A stretch of 64,000 bases of DNA from a bacterium (GTDB taxonomy: Bacteria > Chloroflexota > Anaerolineae > Caldilineales > Caldilineaceae), in assembly GCA_016124945.1 (NCBI GenBank), contig WGMT01000027.1, positions 1 through 64,000 of the forward strand. Direction: 5' to 3'. The notes under the pieces are model-generated. The model saw only the letters and a program-made list of their open reading frames with translations. It searched no databases and was not told where the DNA came from. Shown here piece by piece: positions 18,438 through 27,087 of this stretch. A program made the translations under genes and the position numbers. Within the stretch, counting starts at the first letter, position 1, and every line of letters begins with the position of its first letter.

Positions 18438-20569
18438 TTGCCCAAATGATAGCGCGGATGCGCCGAGAAGGCGTGACACTGCGATCCGTCGGGGAAGTCG
18501 ACGTTCCAGTTTTCCCAGGTGGTGGGGTAGCCGGCGCGCACCCAGCGGCCCCAGCGTAGACGGATGATGTCGATTACGTCCTGGCGGCGGGCGGCGTGGT
18601 GTAGCGCTTCGAAGACGTAGTGGTGCATGAACGGCCCGGCGAGGACCATGCGTCCGTCTGCCGGATTGTCATCGGGGTTGAGGGAACGGGTGACCACGGC
18701 ATCGAGGACGGCGTCGCGCTCGTCAGCGGTGGCTGTGTCCGTGAGCACGGCAAAAGACGCCGCCAGTTGTGAGAATGTCGTCCGCTCCAGGTCATCCCAC
18801 CAACAGCCGTCCACAAAAAACGCAGAGCGCAGCGCCTGCTTCAGTTCCTCGCATCTTCGCCTCGTCGCCTCGATGAAGCCGTCCTCGGCGCCGCCCCACA
18901 TTTCGGTCAATGCCACGGCCTGCTGCATGCCCCACAGATACCGAAAATTGTAGACCGCACTGGGTTCTTTGCGCGATTGGGGCGACCAATCGAGGAAGAG
19001 ACGGCGTCCAGTTTGGCTGTGGATGAGGCCGTTGCTGGTGACGTCCTGGTGGAAGCGGTCGAGAATGCGGCTGAGGACGGGCCAGTGCGCGGCCACAAAG
19101 TCGGCGTCGCCAGTAAGCTCGAAGTAGAGCTTGAGCAGCTCGATCCAGGTGAAGTTGTAGTCGACGACGGTGTAGGCGTGGACTTCGCCGGGCATGACGC
19201 CGGGGAGGACGCCGTCGGGGTAGGCTCCTTGCGCCGCCATTTCGATGACGGTGCGTAGCGGGCGCAGATCGTCGCTCATGGATGTGAGGATGAGCGCCTG
19301 GGGCAGGGCGTCGCCTAGCCACTGCGAACTTTCGCGCCAGACGCAGTCGACGAAGGTCTCTTGCAGGCAGGCGTGGAAGGTGCGTTCGCACAGTTCGACG
19401 ATGGCGTCGAGTTCGGCGTCACCGGTATGGAGTACGCGGTTGACTTCCAGCGGGTAGGCGGCGGTGCGCACGTGGAAGCGCAGGCGCAGCCCTTGCGTCG
19501 GCCCGGTGACGTGGAAGATCAGGTAGCGTCCACCGCGGAGGGCGAAACTTTCGGCGATCTGGTCGCCGGGGCGCAGGCCGAAGCGGTCGGTGAGACGCAG
19601 GCGGCAGTAGGTGGCGGGATCGGAGATGACGAGTTCGCCGTTGCGGATCTTTTCCTGGTAGCCGATGCTAAGGGATTCTACGCCATAGCCGTTGCAGATT
19701 TCGGCCCAACCCTGGCAGGTGACGTCGTGGCCGAGATCGTAGAGCCAGTAGGCTGATTCGTTTGGGTTTAGATCGAGGCTGAAGAAGCCTTCGTCGTCGC
19801 AGGCGGCTTCTGCCACGTTGGCCGTGTGCCAGCCCAAGCGCAGGGCGTCGTGATGGTCGAGGGCGGCCATGGTCATGCCGCGCCGAAACTCTATCAGTTG
19901 CCCTTTTTGTTCTTCGCTCTCTTTGCGCCTTTGCGGTGAATCCTCTCCCAGCAAGTACGTCCGTTCCACGAGCATGGGCGCTTGCCGCGGCTGGAGATCC
20001 GTCCACGGGTAGCCGCGAGGCGGGGCGACGATGCGGGCGGGGGAGAAGTTGGGTGCGGGCGCGGCGACGTCTACCCATTCCTCCTGTTGCGGCTGGTGAT
20101 GAACTTCGACACCGGAGCTGTAAATGGAGGCACGCGGCACGTCCGCCGCGAAGGACGGATCACGGCGTACCCGCCAGGCGGCGTCTGTGGTGAGGACCCC
20201 TTCGCCGTTGACCACGAGCCAGGCGAGCAGACCGGCGGCGCCACGGTGCAGGTAGCTGAAGTGGGAGTAGCCGGGCTGGTAGACCTGCACGGCGATGACA
20301 TTTTGCCCGGCGCGCAGGTGCGCGGTGACGTCGATCTGGTCGACGGATTGGGCATGGGGCCACGATCGGGCCGGTCCGCGCGCCAGGAACTCACCGTTGA
20401 GCCAGAGCCGGTAGCGGCTGTCGGCGGTGAGGAAGAGTTGTGCGTCCTGGGGCGGGGTGGAAAGGTAGAGGATCGGCGAACGGAAGTTCAAGTAGACTTC
20501 GTGTAGATCAAACGGGTGATCCGAGCCGATCCACGTAGCGGTGACGGGTGGGACGAGTTGGTTGGGCAT
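18419..20569 (-). CDS. GH78-type alpha-L-rhamnosidase-like protein
   Basis: A 716-residue protein with no signal peptide, so probably cytoplasmic. The N-terminal half holds beta-sandwich domains of the GH78 type (RYRLWLNGEFLARGP, NVIAVQVY). The catalytic (alpha/alpha)6 region starts near residue 380 and contains FVDCVWRESSQWLGDALPQA, the counterpart of the GH78 motif with a catalytic Glu after DC. A charged segment near residue 210 (SPQRRKESEEQKGQ) interrupts the sandwich and derives from a repeat-like stretch at 19905-19945. AAGG precedes ATG. Exact glycosidase specificity is inferred from the family and rhamnose context. Confidence 0.78.
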   Translation of the reverse strand: MPNQLVPPVTATWIGSDHPFDLHEVYLNFRSPILYLSTPPQDAQLFLTADSRYRLWLNGEFLARGPARSWPHAQSVDQIDVTAHLRAGQNVIAVQVYQPGYSHFSYLHRGAAGLLAWLVVNGEGVLTTDAAWRVRRDPSFAADVPRASIYSSGVEVHHQPQQEEWVDVAAPAPNFSPARIVAPPRGYPWTDLQPRQAPMLVERTYLLGEDSPQRRKESEEQKGQLIEFRRGMTMAALDHHDALRLGWHTANVAEAACDDEGFFSLDLNPNESAYWLYDLGHDVTCQGWAEICNGYGVESLSIGYQEKIRNGELVISDPATYCRLRLTDRFGLRPGDQIAESFALRGGRYLIFHVTGPTQGLRLRFHVRTAAYPLEVNRVLHTGDAELDAIVELCERTFHACLQETFVDCVWRESSQWLGDALPQALILTSMSDDLRPLRTVIEMAAQGAYPDGVLPGVMPGEVHAYTVVDYNFTWIELLKLYFELTGDADFVAAHWPVLSRILDRFHQDVTSNGLIHSQTGRRLFLDWSPQSRKEPSAVYNFRYLWGMQQAVALTEMWGGAEDGFIEATRRRCEELKQALRSAFFVDGCWWDDLERTTFSQLAASFAVLTDTATADERDAVLDAVVTRSLNPDDNPADGRMVLAGPFMHHYVFEALHHAARRQDVIDIIRLRWGRWVRAGYPTTWENWNVDFPDGSQCHAFSAHPRYHLGKVIGDK

Positions 20570-20589
20570 TGGATAGAGCCTTGTATCAG

Positions 20590-20746
20590 AGACGACGGAC
20601 GACGGACGACCGACGACGGGTTGAGTACATTGACCGGTTATGGGTGCGCCGTCAGCACGCAGTCAATCAACGTACACAAAGCTAGTTCTGCCTATAACTA
20701 TTCAACATCGAACTCATGTCGTCGGTCGTCAGTCGTCCGTCGTCTT
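20590..20746. repeat. Period-7 inverted element, GACGACG units
   Basis: The left arm (20590-20620) is GACGACG, GACGACG, GACGACC, GACGACG. The right arm (20718-20745) is GTCGTCG, GTCGTCA, GTCGTCC, GTCGTC. The spacer is about 97 nt. The right arm encodes the last residues (KTTDD) and TGA of the URO-D-family gene. The left arm lies upstream of the GH78 start. Confidence 0.88.
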
Positions 20747-21718
20747 GTACTGCGTCGCCAACTCATTCGCCAGCCGATACGCGCGGATCAACCGTTCCGG
20801 CGGCACGTCGGGCTGGACGAAGTGGCCGGTGCAGAAGATGAAGCCGCCGCCGGGCGCGTAGATGTCGAAGCGGTGGCGGATGTAGTCGTCGAGGGCGGCG
20901 CCCTGGTGGTTGAAGAGGCCGTCGACGACGTCGAGTGCGCCGTAGATGACGAATTTGTCGCCGTATTGGTCTTTGATGGTGCGCGGGTCCATGCCCGAGC
21001 TTTCCTGGATGGGGTGGACGAGGTCGTAGCCCATTTCGACGATGTCGTCCATGATCTGCATCATGTAGCCGTCGCTGTGGAGCATGACGTAGAGGCCGCG
21101 GCTTTTGGCGTGTTTGACGACGCGTTCGGCGTAGGGGCGGATCAGTTTGCGCCACATGCGCGGGGAGAAGAGCATGGTCTCGTTGCTGCCCCAGTCGTCG
21201 GAGAGGGTGATCATGTCCACACCGGCGTCGGCGCAGTTGTCTACGAGGCCGCAGAGCCAATCGGCGTAGCGGTCGAACCAGGCGCTCATGAGGTCGGGGT
21301 TCATGCCCAGGTTGAGCCAGCACTTTTCGATGCCGAGGAAGGAGCTTGTGCCTTCGACAATGCCCCACAGGTGGGCGCGGATCATACGCTGGCCGCCGTA
21401 CCATTCCACGGCCTGGGCCACGTTGACGCCGGCGAAGTCGTAGTTCCACTCGTCGTGGGCGATCCACTCGGGGTGGCGCGGGTCATCGAGGACGATGCCG
21501 GCCAGCTCGGTGACGTCGAAAATCTGCCGAAACTGGTTGGGGTAGGGCACGAAGCCGGCGAAGATGTCGATGTTGAACTCGTCGAGGAATTGCTCGCGCG
21601 AACCGTAGTCGGCGGCGAGCATGTCGATGAACTTTTTCTGGTAGAGCATGCAATCGAGCGGCGTGCGGTCAACCGGGCGGCGCTCGATGGTGGCGATGAC
21701 GCGTTGTTTGCCGTTCAT
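20729..21718 (-). CDS. Uroporphyrinogen-decarboxylase-family protein
   Basis: A 329-residue TIM-barrel protein of the URO-D/MtaA superfamily (TLSDDWGSNETMLFSPRMWRKLIRPY, VMLHSDGYMM, FVIYGALDVV, GGGFIFCTGHFV). These features fit the cobamide-methyltransferase/URO-D-like branch common in Chloroflexota sugar loci rather than true HemE, since the HemE N-terminal Arg-rich signature is absent. The reaction is unknown. No Shine-Dalgarno sequence is visible: the heptamer arm ends about 6 bp before the ATG. The C-terminal residues come from the downstream heptamer arm. Confidence 0.8.
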   Translation of the reverse strand: MNGKQRVIATIERRPVDRTPLDCMLYQKKFIDMLAADYGSREQFLDEFNIDIFAGFVPYPNQFRQIFDVTELAGIVLDDPRHPEWIAHDEWNYDFAGVNVAQAVEWYGGQRMIRAHLWGIVEGTSSFLGIEKCWLNLGMNPDLMSAWFDRYADWLCGLVDNCADAGVDMITLSDDWGSNETMLFSPRMWRKLIRPYAERVVKHAKSRGLYVMLHSDGYMMQIMDDIVEMGYDLVHPIQESSGMDPRTIKDQYGDKFVIYGALDVVDGLFNHQGAALDDYIRHRFDIYAPGGGFIFCTGHFVQPDVPPERLIRAYRLANELATQYKTTDD

Positions 21719-21724
21719 AGTTTT

Positions 21725-21839
21725 GTGATTGGTGATTTGTGATTGGGGAAGAAGATTGGTGACTGGTAACGAAAAGTCGAGGGATAGGTGATTTCAGGAA
21801 CTTAACACGATCCCCTGAATCACGAATCACCAATCCCTT
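21725..21839. repeat. Period-7 inverted element between yhcH-like and URO-D genes
   Basis: Left arm 21725-21748 (GTGATTG, GTGATTT, GTGATTG, GGG), a second short run 21754-21768, and right arm 21809-21837 (GAATCAC, GAATCAC, CAATCCC). On the minus strand it separates two co-directional genes: it starts 2 bp after one stop codon and ends next to the following start codon. Confidence 0.85.
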
Positions 21840-22328
21840 TTACACGCTTTCGACCGCGATCTTGACGACAACCTTCTTCACCGGCTGCGGTTCGTCCACG
21901 GCCATGCCGGGCATGTGGGCATCGGCGGGCATGAAGAGGGTGAACATGCCGGCGGAGAGACGGATGAAGCTGCCGTTGCCGTGTAGGGGCAGGAAGTCTT
22001 TGGCGGCGTCGTATTCGCCGACGTTGAGCTGGGACAGGTTGGCGTAGCCCATACTTTCTTCGCCGCTGACGACGTATTGGATGTCGATGTACTTGCGGTG
22101 CGCTTCCCAGAAGCCCTGTTCCATGGGTTTGGAGTTGTACTCTTGCACCAGGGCGAAGACGTTGTCGCCGTCGATGTCGACGCGTCCCGGGGCGGCGGCG
22201 GCCAGGTCGGCGGTCTGGAGGAAGTTGAAACCGGCGGCGAGACGAGCGGCGAGGCCGTTGTCGTCCGCGGCGGCGAGCAGGCCAGGGTAGAAGCCAGACT
22301 GAACGTTGCTCAGTTGATCGGCGATCAT
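21840..22328 (-). CDS. YhcH/YjgK/YiaL (NanQ/EbgC-type) family protein
   Basis: A 162-residue cupin-like protein of the DUF386 family. Family hallmarks are EGHRKYIDIQY-like EAHRKYIDIQYVVSGEE, FLPLHGNGSFIRLSAGMFTLFMPADAHMPG, and a C-terminal VKKVVVKI strand. Members act as sugar anomerases (NanQ) or beta-galactosidase accessory subunits. The His and Glu metal ligands of the cupin fold are present. GGAG precedes ATG by about 8 nt. It fits the carbohydrate neighbourhood. Substrate unknown. Confidence 0.88.
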   Translation of the reverse strand: MIADQLSNVQSGFYPGLLAAADDNGLAARLAAGFNFLQTADLAAAAPGRVDIDGDNVFALVQEYNSKPMEQGFWEAHRKYIDIQYVVSGEESMGYANLSQLNVGEYDAAKDFLPLHGNGSFIRLSAGMFTLFMPADAHMPGMAVDEPQPVKKVVVKIAVESV

Positions 22329-22379
22329 GGGTTGTCTCCGTGACAGGGTGGTGGGCGGGTTGGTGTGTCTATTATAGCA

Positions 22380-22496
22380 TGGACACGGATTTCAGGAGAG
22401 GAGAAACAGAGCAGAGATCCACAGATTACACAGATTATAAGGATTTCCAGAAGGATTTTTCTGAATCCTTATAATCCGTGTAATCTGTGGATTATG
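22380..22496. repeat. Period-9 inverted element, ACACGGATT family
   Basis: A 29-nt arm (22417-22445; units CACAGATTA, CACAGATTA, TAAGGATT) pairs with 22464-22492 (AATCCTTAT, AATCCGTGT, AATCTGTGG) around an 18-nt loop. GGACACGGATTTCAGGAG at 22380 is an unpaired extension. The rest of the 22329-22533 gap holds nothing recognisable. Confidence 0.88.
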
Positions 22497-22533
22497 CCAA
22501 CTGGGATTGAAGATGGAGAATGGGACGCGGATT

Positions 22534-22740
22534 TCAGGACAGGCAGGGCGGGGCCGGTTCTTGGTTGGCCTGTAAATCGGCGATAACTTCAGCAACGAGG
22601 ACGTGTATTCCGGCGCTCGCTGCTCTCGGCGATGCGTCCAGCCAACTCAAGCTGGGAAACTCTACGCACAACCCCACGTACGCTTGATCTTCTTCCGAAC
22701 AGTGGGCTCGATAGGTGTAGTTTTCATGTTCTGGATTCAT
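22534..22740 (-). CDS. HicB-like N-terminal domain protein (short)
   Basis: 68 residues matching the HicB antitoxin core: NYTYRAHCSEEDQAYVGLCVEFPSLSWL and AGIHVLVAEVIADLQANQEP. Longer HicB proteins add a ribbon-helix-helix DNA-binding tail after this point; here the chain stops at PPCLS. It is either a short family form or truncated by the adjoining repeat region. No HicA toxin is next to it. The start codon lies inside the 3' end of the DUF4037 gene (17-bp overlap), which suggests translational coupling. Confidence 0.7.
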   Translation of the reverse strand: MNPEHENYTYRAHCSEEDQAYVGLCVEFPSLSWLDASPRAASAGIHVLVAEVIADLQANQEPAPPCLS

Positions 22741-23794
22741 GATCGTTCTCCGCTTTGAGTTGCAACATCTCATCCCACGTCGCCAGATCCACCCCATCCA
22801 CAAAACCGCTGTGGAACGACTCCCAGAAGACCTGATCCCACAGCGGGATGGCGGTCTTGAGTTCGGCGGGGAGGCCCTGGACGATTTCTGCGTAGGCGTG
22901 TTCCATAAGACGGTAGCCGGAGGTGGGCGAGACGGCGAATTTGGGGTGCGGGCGAATGATGCCGTCTTCGACCATCGCTTCGTCGAGGACATCGCTGATC
23001 TGGTGCAGCAGATCGAGCTTGCGCTCCCACGGCGTGGACAGCTTCACCGCTTCGTGGACGAGGTGGCCCATGCGGGCGTACATGCGTGGCAGTTGCTCAA
23101 AGTAGGCCATCAACCACTTGTCGTAGGGGAAGTAGACCTTGTCGAGCAGGAAGGCAAGCTGAATCCCCAGGCGGATGGCTGTGCTGAAGCGGGTGGTGGC
23201 GTAGAATTCGTTGTCGCGCAGCATGGCCCGCTTGAGCGCGTAGACACCCATGCCCGAAAAGTAGCGGCACCAATGCGCAATGCGCCGCAACCGCACCGGC
23301 TCGGGATAGTAGCCCAAAAATGCGTTGCGCACCGCGCTGAATTCCCCGCGCTGATCCAGCCACAGTTCGCCGTTGACCACGTGGATGATGTCCTCTTCGG
23401 GGATGTTGAGCCACTCCTGCCAGGTTTCGGGGGCACGATCCAGGCCGATGGTGCGCTTGAGGAAGGCGTGCAAGTTGTCGGGGGCCAGCCCGGCGCTGGC
23501 GACGTAGGCTTCGCGCAGCGAATGTCCCTGGTAGGTGCTGGGCAGTTGCGCCTGCAATGTCTCCAGGATCTCCACCCGCTTCGCCTCGAAGATGGACGGC
23601 GGCATCAGCGCGTCAATGCGCACACCCCAATGGTGATCGCGCGAATACTCATCGTCCATGCGCAGCGCCTCGGATCCATAACCAAAGACGCCAAACGCTG
23701 TCTGCGCCGTCTCCGCGGGGAAGTGTTCCGCCAGGATCGGATGCACCACGTCCTCAAAAAAGCGGCGGCTGATGTCAATGATGGAGTCAGACAT
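22724..23794 (-). CDS. DUF4037-domain protein (nucleotidyltransferase-like)
   Basis: A 356-residue cytoplasmic protein. The N-terminal region GYGSEALRMDDEYSRDHHWG resembles the G-S...D-D core of nucleotidyltransferases. The C-terminal half, from about 215, is the helical DUF4037 region (FYATTRFSTAIRLGIQLAFLLDKVYFPYDKWL). CAGGAGC precedes ATG 23794, so the upstream extension to 23851, encoded by the repeat element, is not used. The substrate is unknown. It sits between the sugar-binding lipoprotein gene and the HicB-like gene. Confidence 0.85.
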   Translation of the reverse strand: MSDSIIDISRRFFEDVVHPILAEHFPAETAQTAFGVFGYGSEALRMDDEYSRDHHWGVRIDALMPPSIFEAKRVEILETLQAQLPSTYQGHSLREAYVASAGLAPDNLHAFLKRTIGLDRAPETWQEWLNIPEEDIIHVVNGELWLDQRGEFSAVRNAFLGYYPEPVRLRRIAHWCRYFSGMGVYALKRAMLRDNEFYATTRFSTAIRLGIQLAFLLDKVYFPYDKWLMAYFEQLPRMYARMGHLVHEAVKLSTPWERKLDLLHQISDVLDEAMVEDGIIRPHPKFAVSPTSGYRLMEHAYAEIVQGLPAELKTAIPLWDQVFWESFHSGFVDGVDLATWDEMLQLKAENDHESRT

Positions 23795-23805
23795 GGAAAG
23801 CTCCT

Positions 23806-23869
23806 GAGAGGGTGACAAGGTGAAGGGGTGACAAGGTGAGAGAAAAATCACCTTGTCACCTTGTCATCT
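23806..23869. repeat. Inverted element, GGTGACAA units
   Basis: Left GGGTGACAAGGTGA repeated twice (23810-23840), right TCACCTTGTCACCTTGTCAT (23848-23867), with a loop of about 7 nt. The 8-nt unit is GTGACAAG. It ends 3 bp from the TAG of the binding-protein gene on the minus strand and lies upstream of DUF4037, so it could end the transporter transcript. Confidence 0.85.
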
Positions 23870-23870
23870 G

Positions 23871-25109
23871 CTACTGCGCTGCGGCTTCTACATTCTCCGC
23901 GGTGTAGACGGTGAACGGCCCCATGAGGACGCGTAGGCCGGCGTCGCGGGTGGGGTCTTTTTCGATGGTGTATGTCCCCATGCGGCCGGCTTCAAAGGTG
24001 ACGCCTTCGGCGGCTTCCATCTGGCCGGTGGAAAGCAGGTAGGCCACGTAGTACGACAGGTAGCCCAGGTCGGTGAAGCTCCACAGGGCGAATTCTGGCG
24101 CGCAGCCGTTGAGGGTGTACGAGACCATCTCGGCGGGCAGGCCCAGGCCGCTCACCTTGACGTCTTCGCACAGGCCCTCATCTTGCATGGCCTTGGCGGC
24201 GGCAGCGATGCCGACGGTGGTGGGGGCCATGATCAGCTTGAGATCCGGGTACTTGTCCACCAGGGCGAGGGCCTGGTTGTAGCTGTCTTCGGACTGGTCG
24301 TTGCCGTAGACGAGATCGACCAGTTCGAGGGCGGCATACTTGGGATCTTCTTCCAGCGCCTGCTGGAAGGCGGCGTTCCAGGCGTTCTGGTTGGCCGCAT
24401 CGGGCGAGGCAGAGAGGATGGCAAGCTGGCCGCCCGCTTCGCCAAGGATGCTCAACGCCATGTCGGCCATGACAATGCCGGTCTCGTTGAAATCGACCTG
24501 AGCGATGAAGACGTCTTCGCCCTCGCCGGACGGAATCGGCGAGTCCCAGGTGACGACGGTGAGGCCGGCTTCCTTGGCCGCAGCCGCGGCAGGGGCCAGT
24601 TGATCGCCGGCGTTGTTGGAGATCATGATGGCGCCCACACCTTGGGTGGTGGCGGTGGTGAGGATCTCGATCTGTCCTTGCACGCTGTTCTCCGGCGTGG
24701 GGCCGAGGAACTCAGGGGCCGAGACGCCCAGTTCGGCGGCGGCTTCCTGCGCGCCGGTGTTGGCCTGATCGAAGACGAGGATACCAAGGAACTTGGGCAT
24801 GAAGACCGAGGTGATGTCCTGACCGGCTTCGGGGACGACCACGTCACCAGACGCAGCGGCTTCTTCTGCCGGGGCTTCGGTCGGTTCGGCGGTGGCTTCC
24901 GCAGCCGGTTCTTCCGCCGGTTCTTCGGTGGGTTCCGCTTCTTCCGCCGGGGCTTCGGTCGGTTCGGCGGGTGCTTCCGTCGGTTCGGCAGGGGCTTCGG
25001 TGGGCGCAGGCGCTTCGGCAGCCGGTTCCTCGGCACCGCCGCCACAGGCCGCCAACACCAACGTCAACATGATCAGCAAGCTGACCAACAACTTTGAATA
25101 CTTTCCCAT
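23871..25109 (-). CDS. Rhamnose-type sugar ABC transporter substrate-binding lipoprotein
   Basis: Lipoprotein: lipobox LAAC with Cys22, then a 65-residue tether built from A/E/P/T repeats such as PTEAPAEP. The type-1 periplasmic-binding domain (about 100-410) resembles RhaS of rhizobial rhamnose importers: [46 protein letters not shown] and [12 protein letters not shown]. Its genes for two permeases and a double ATPase lie upstream on the same strand, so it should feed a CUT2-type importer. AAGGAGAG is 6 nt from ATG. The ligand is inferred from RhaS likeness and the GH78 neighbour. Confidence 0.85.
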   Translation of the reverse strand: MGKYSKLLVSLLIMLTLVLAACGGGAEEPAAEAPAPTEAPAEPTEAPAEPTEAPAEEAEPTEEPAEEPAAEATAEPTEAPAEEAAASGDVVVPEAGQDITSVFMPKFLGILVFDQANTGAQEAAAELGVSAPEFLGPTPENSVQGQIEILTTATTQGVGAIMISNNAGDQLAPAAAAAKEAGLTVVTWDSPIPSGEGEDVFIAQVDFNETGIVMADMALSILGEAGGQLAILSASPDAANQNAWNAAFQQALEEDPKYAALELVDLVYGNDQSEDSYNQALALVDKYPDLKLIMAPTTVGIAAAAKAMQDEGLCEDVKVSGLGLPAEMVSYTLNGCAPEFALWSFTDLGYLSYYVAYLLSTGQMEAAEGVTFEAGRMGTYTIEKDPTRDAGLRVLMGPFTVYTAENVEAAAQ

Positions 25110-25148
25110 AGATCTCTCCTTGAATCGTGAAAGTTTAGGAAACTATAG

Positions 25149-25197
25149 AGAGGGGCAGGTTGCAGGTGGCAGGATCCTGCCACCTGCAACTTGTCTC
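25149..25197. repeat. Perfect palindromic hairpin with heptamer arms
   Basis: GTTGCAGGTGGCAGGA (25159-25174) and its exact inverse (25175-25190) meet at GGATCC with no loop. The arm reads as GGTTGCA, GGTGGCA, GGA. It lies between the permease stop and the binding-protein ribosome binding site, so it may balance expression within the operon. Confidence 0.88.
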
Positions 25198-25200
25198 ATT

Positions 25201-26220
25201 CTACCTTCTTCTCCGCCACATCCCCTGCGCATTGCGCAGCCAATTCGGCACGAGGACGGACAGGATCAGCAGCGTGCCGATGACGCCGGTCTGCGTGTTG
25301 CCGGTGACGTTGAGCAGCGACATGCCGTTGCGCAGGTTGAGGATCAGCAAGATCGACAGCGCCACGCCGACGAGTGTCCCCGATCCGCCGAAGATGCTGA
25401 CGCCGCCCAGCAGCACCATCGTAATGGCGTCTAACTCGAAGCCTTCGGCCATGTTGCCGCGCACCGCGCCAAGACGAGCCGCCAGCAGCAGCCCCGCCAG
25501 TGCCGACACAAACCCCGACGCCACAAAGAGCAGAAACTTGACGCGCACCACCTTCACGCCGGAGTAGCGCGCCACGTCTTTGCTGTTGCCGATGACGTAG
25601 ATGTAGCGTCCAAACGCTGACGATTGCAGCAGCACCAGCGTAATCGCCAGCATCACAAAAAAGATGATCAGGCTCAACGGCAGTGGACCCACCAACGGTT
25701 GTTGCCCCAGGCGGTTGAACCAATCGGGGAAACCGCTGACCGAGCGATCCTCGACGAGGATGCGGGCGATGCCGCGGAAACCGATTAACCCGGCCAGCGT
25801 CACCGCCAAGGACGGTAGCCCCATGCGCGCGATCCAGAAGCCGTTGAAGGCGCCACACGCCACGCCCACCGCCAGCGCAATGACGATCCCCAGCGGCACG
25901 GGGATGCCCTTCTCGAAGGTGAAGGCCAACGTCGCCGCCGCCAACGCCATCACCGACGCCACCGACAGGTCGATCTCGGCGTTGATGATCACCAGCGTCA
26001 ACACCAGCGCCAGGATGATCTTCTCAATTGAAAGCTGAAAGAGGTTGATCTGATTCGATACTTGCAGGTAAAAAGGCGACTGCGCCACATTGAACGCGAT
26101 CACTGCCACCACCAAGAGCAGCAGCAACCCTTCCCAACTGCGCAACCGCGCCAGGACGGTGGTCAACGGGGTTTCCTCAACGTTCGAGACAGGCGCAGCG
26201 CTTTGTTGTGCAGATTTCAT
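25201..26220 (-). CDS. Sugar ABC transporter permease (RhaQ/CUT2 type)
   Basis: A 339-residue membrane subunit of a CUT2 importer with 8-10 hydrophobic segments. Family motifs are [32 protein letters not shown] and [19 protein letters not shown]. The first resembles the rhizobial RhaQ/E. coli LsrD branch. It is the second permease of this transporter; the other lies at 27088-28119, separated by a toxin-antitoxin-like pair. The N-terminal 30 residues are cytoplasmic and variable. Confidence 0.88.
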   Translation of the reverse strand: MKSAQQSAAPVSNVEETPLTTVLARLRSWEGLLLLLVVAVIAFNVAQSPFYLQVSNQINLFQLSIEKIILALVLTLVIINAEIDLSVASVMALAAATLAFTFEKGIPVPLGIVIALAVGVACGAFNGFWIARMGLPSLAVTLAGLIGFRGIARILVEDRSVSGFPDWFNRLGQQPLVGPLPLSLIIFFVMLAITLVLLQSSAFGRYIYVIGNSKDVARYSGVKVVRVKFLLFVASGFVSALAGLLLAARLGAVRGNMAEGFELDAITMVLLGGVSIFGGSGTLVGVALSILLILNLRNGMSLLNVTGNTQTGVIGTLLILSVLVPNWLRNAQGMWRRRR

Positions 26221-26232
26221 ACAGATCCCAGA

Positions 26233-26583
26233 TTACAGTGGAAGGTAGACCACCAGCCCGTTCCATTCTTCATGGTCGGTGCAGTCGTCAATGAGGATTA
26301 ACTCGTCGATGGCCTGACGCATAGGCAGCCGATCGCTCATCACAAAGACACCCGGCATCGGCAGCCCTGCTTTGACGCGCCTGAAAGCGAAATCAGGCAT
26401 CGTCGTCCTGTCATGTGTTAGCAGGATACGGTTGTTCGTCGCCGCCCAGGCCAGCACAGTTGGATCGTCAACACCCGCCAACCCGACGCTTTGCAGCCGC
26501 AACAAATCCAGCGAAGACCGCTGGCGCAGCAAACCGCGGATGATGTCCCCGTTGAAGTTTTCGTCGGTCAACAGACGAAGCAT
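26233..26583 (-). CDS. DUF5615 PIN-like toxin-type protein
   Basis: A 116-residue PIN-fold protein. LTDENFNGDII carries the first acidic residue pair, VDDPTVLAWAATNNRILLTHDRTTMP the second acidic cluster, and FVMSDRLPMRQAIDEL the C-terminal helix. DUF5615 proteins are regularly encoded after DUF433 proteins and regarded as the toxin of a VapBC-like pair. The start is 6 bp after the stop of the DUF433 gene. The pair is unusual in splitting two permease genes of one transporter. Confidence 0.85.
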   Translation of the reverse strand: MLRLLTDENFNGDIIRGLLRQRSSLDLLRLQSVGLAGVDDPTVLAWAATNNRILLTHDRTTMPDFAFRRVKAGLPMPGVFVMSDRLPMRQAIDELILIDDCTDHEEWNGLVVYLPL

Positions 26584-26589
26584 GGTTGT

Positions 26590-26922
26590 TCACTGCGCCG
26601 TTCGGTGGGATTGAAGTCTGGCGCGTAGAGCAGAGAGATCCTTCTGGTGGGTTTCGATCTCATCTTGAAGACTATCAGCCTGTTGTTCGCGCTCGACCAG
26701 ATACGCTTTCACGGTATCAGGATGGCGTAGGTAGAAAGCGATGACGCCGTACACGTCGGCCAGCGTCATTGATGGATAGCGCTGTACGATGATTTCGGGC
26801 GTTGCGCCGTCCTCAAAGGCATGGATGACGACTTCAAGCAGCACGCGCGACGAACCAACCCGCAACCCGCCGGCCGTGTCTTGGCGCAGGGGGGGCGCTT
26901 CGGTGATCAACGTGATACCCAT
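26590..26922 (-). CDS. DUF433 antitoxin-type protein
   Basis: A 110-residue protein with the DUF433 helix-turn-helix-like core: SRVLLEVVIHAFEDGATPEIIVQRYPSMTLADVYGVIAFYL (about 25-65). A C-terminal coiled-coil-like tail (about 72-105) may bind the toxin. It precedes the DUF5615 gene with a 6-bp gap, the usual antitoxin-toxin order. A period-9 repeat element lies upstream, so the pair probably has its own transcript start. Confidence 0.85.
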   Translation of the reverse strand: MGITLITEAPPLRQDTAGGLRVGSSRVLLEVVIHAFEDGATPEIIVQRYPSMTLADVYGVIAFYLRHPDTVKAYLVEREQQADSLQDEIETHQKDLSALRARLQSHRTAQ

Positions 26923-26988
26923 CTCATCCTCCCGTCACACACACTGCACAAAATCACATAGGTGCAGTCTACCAGAAAAAGAACGGGG

Positions 26989-27080
26989 AATAGAACGCGG
27001 ATTGGGCGGATACGGCGAATTTGAGCAGATTTCAGAAAAATCCGTTTAATCCGCCCAATCCGCTCAATCTGCGTTCTATT
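26989..27080. repeat. Period-9 inverted element, AATAGAACGCGGAT family
   Basis: Left (26990-27030): AATAGAACGCGGAT, then TGGGCGGAT, ACGGCGAAT. Right (27038-27080): AATCCGCCC, AATCCGCTC, AATCTGCGTTCTATT. The loop is very short. It lies between the permease stop (27088) and the DUF433 gene inside the transporter operon. Confidence 0.87.
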
Positions 27081-27087
27081 CGGTGAC

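Noticed and set aside
20516..21742. 408-codon plus-strand open frame
   Set aside because: Antisense to the URO-D-family gene and starting in the repeat element; composition is that of a shadow frame.
22739..23815. 358-codon plus-strand open frame
   Set aside because: Antisense to the DUF4037 gene, whose protein motifs and ribosome binding site are convincing.
24183..25097. 304-codon Gly/Phe/Arg-rich plus-strand frame
   Set aside because: It is the reverse of the A/E/P/T-rich lipoprotein tether and binding domain; the glycine-rich look comes from that low complexity.
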